A stretch of DNA of 33,328 bases from an uncultured Lachnospiraceae bacterium. GTDB taxonomy: Bacteria > Bacillota > Clostridia > Lachnospirales > Lachnospiraceae. Below, piece after piece: positions 32,727 through 33,328 of this stretch (position 1 is the stretch's first letter; every line of letters begins with the position of its first letter). The stretch is taken from NCBI GenBank assembly GCA_947576945.1, contig CANPTH010000047.1:1-33328 (forward strand), read 5' to 3'. The notes beneath the pieces are model-generated. The model was not told the DNA's origin and did not search any database. It saw nothing but the letters and a program-made list of their open reading frames with translations. The position numbers and the translations under genes were made by a program.

Positions 32727-32741
32727 CCAGGGGAAATTAAC

Positions 32742-33245
32742 ATGAACAAACGACATATACAAAAGATAATCCCGCTTTTTGTCTTTCTGGTTCTGGCCGC
32801 TGCCGGATGCAGCAACCGCTGGAAAGATCCAAAGGTTGTCATCAATGAAATCTACAGATGTAGTTTCTACGTCGAAAGAAATGATATCCGTCGGTATTCC
32901 GACTGTATCGAACTGTACAATCCGGGGAAAACTTCCGTCTCCCTGAACGGCTGTTTCCTTACAGATGATGAGAAGAATCCGCAGAAATATTCTCTCGAAG
33001 GGCTTATCGTGCCGGCCGGCGGATATACATTAGTCTGGCTGGATCAAAATACAGGACTGCGCCTCTCCGGAGAAGAGGATCAGCTTTTTCTGGCAGACGC
33101 CGGAGAAGGCGATTTTCTCGATCATGTCATCCTTCCCCGGCTGAACCGCGGCGCCAGCTATGGCAGAGTAAAGGACGGCGGCGCCCGATGGACTGTTATG
33201 ACCGCCACCCTGGGAAGCGCTAATCAGGAGGCTGTAAGCCGCTGA
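32742..33245 (+). CDS. Lamin-tail-domain lipoprotein
   Basis: The 167-aa product has a lipoprotein signal peptide (lipobox LAAAGC, Cys23) and then essentially one lamin tail domain (about 32-135). This Ig-fold module has marks VVINEIYR, SDCIELYNPGKTSVSLNG, FLTDD and GGYTLVWLD. The domain is common in secreted bacterial proteins, usually as an accessory to nucleases, hydrolases or CotH-like proteins. A stand-alone lipoprotein of this size is less usual. It would be anchored on the outer face of the membrane. ATG 32742 has AGGGGA 7 bases upstream. Its promoter carries two palindromes and it is divergent from an XRE regulator. Function unknown. Confidence 0.87.
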   Translation: MNKRHIQKIIPLFVFLVLAAAGCSNRWKDPKVVINEIYRCSFYVERNDIRRYSDCIELYNPGKTSVSLNGCFLTDDEKNPQKYSLEGLIVPAGGYTLVWLDQNTGLRLSGEEDQLFLADAGEGDFLDHVILPRLNRGASYGRVKDGGARWTVMTATLGSANQEAVSR

Positions 33246-33328
33246 AAAGGGACGTGATATACTCTATATTAATTTAACCTGTTGTGCTAATTCTTTGTAG
33301 GAATACCCAAAGCGTCCGAAAGCGCAAA

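Overview
The window looks like a chromosomal segment of a gut-type Clostridia (Lachnospiraceae-like) genome. GC content is moderate, start sites carry strong AGGAGG ribosome binding sites, sugar-binding lipoproteins have Gram-positive-style lipoboxes, LplB/LplC-type importers lack their own ATPase, and the glycosidases have no signal peptide. The genus cannot be fixed from the sequence. Most of the window is a hemicellulose-oligosaccharide (probably arabinoxylan-type) utilisation region with an adjoining alpha-mannosidase/glycerate-kinase operon.

Left part (1-8760, minus strand): the window opens inside the 5' end of what looks like a class C group II intron, inserted just behind a terminator-like hairpin. 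Then comes a sugar importer operon (lplB-type permease, lplC-type permease, 598-aa binding lipoprotein) and a second transcription unit, GH51 arabinofuranosidase followed by a GH43-like enzyme. Both units have near-consensus promoters followed immediately by the same 20-bp operator. The obvious candidate repressor is the LacI-family gene at 7643-8692, which has its own promoter and terminator.

Centre (8881-20269, minus strand): a long co-directional run of GH39 beta-xylosidase, a GldA/GldFG/DUF4340-type ABC-2 transporter set, GH43 beta-xylosidase/arabinofuranosidase, a GH35-like enzyme, and a second GH43-like paralog. Gaps are small and two transporter genes overlap by ATGA, so this is probably one operon. 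It starts from a 323-bp divergent control region (20270-20592).

Plus strand (20593-25016): an AraC-family regulator gene broken by a poly-C frameshift and an in-frame stop, then a second CUT1 importer (binding lipoprotein, terminator-like attenuator, two permeases), closed by a perfect 16-bp bidirectional terminator. The likely logic is that two importers bring in oligosaccharides and cytoplasmic GH51/GH43/GH39/GH35-like enzymes degrade them. Neither importer has a local ATPase, so a shared MsmK-type ATPase elsewhere is expected.

Right part (25130-33245): a tandem-GNAT acetyltransferase, a MAN2C1-like GH38 alpha-mannosidase, glycerate kinase, a Dabb-domain protein and a Gfo/Idh/MocA oxidoreductase (all minus). 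These are followed by a small XRE regulator divergent from a lamin-tail-domain lipoprotein, whose promoter carries two palindromes.

A short dispersed intergenic repeat, ending in a conserved CGCTTCGGAATG block (one copy has two substitutions in it), occurs four times. Every copy is in the leader of a minus-strand carbohydrate gene, and one copy supplies the ribosome binding site.
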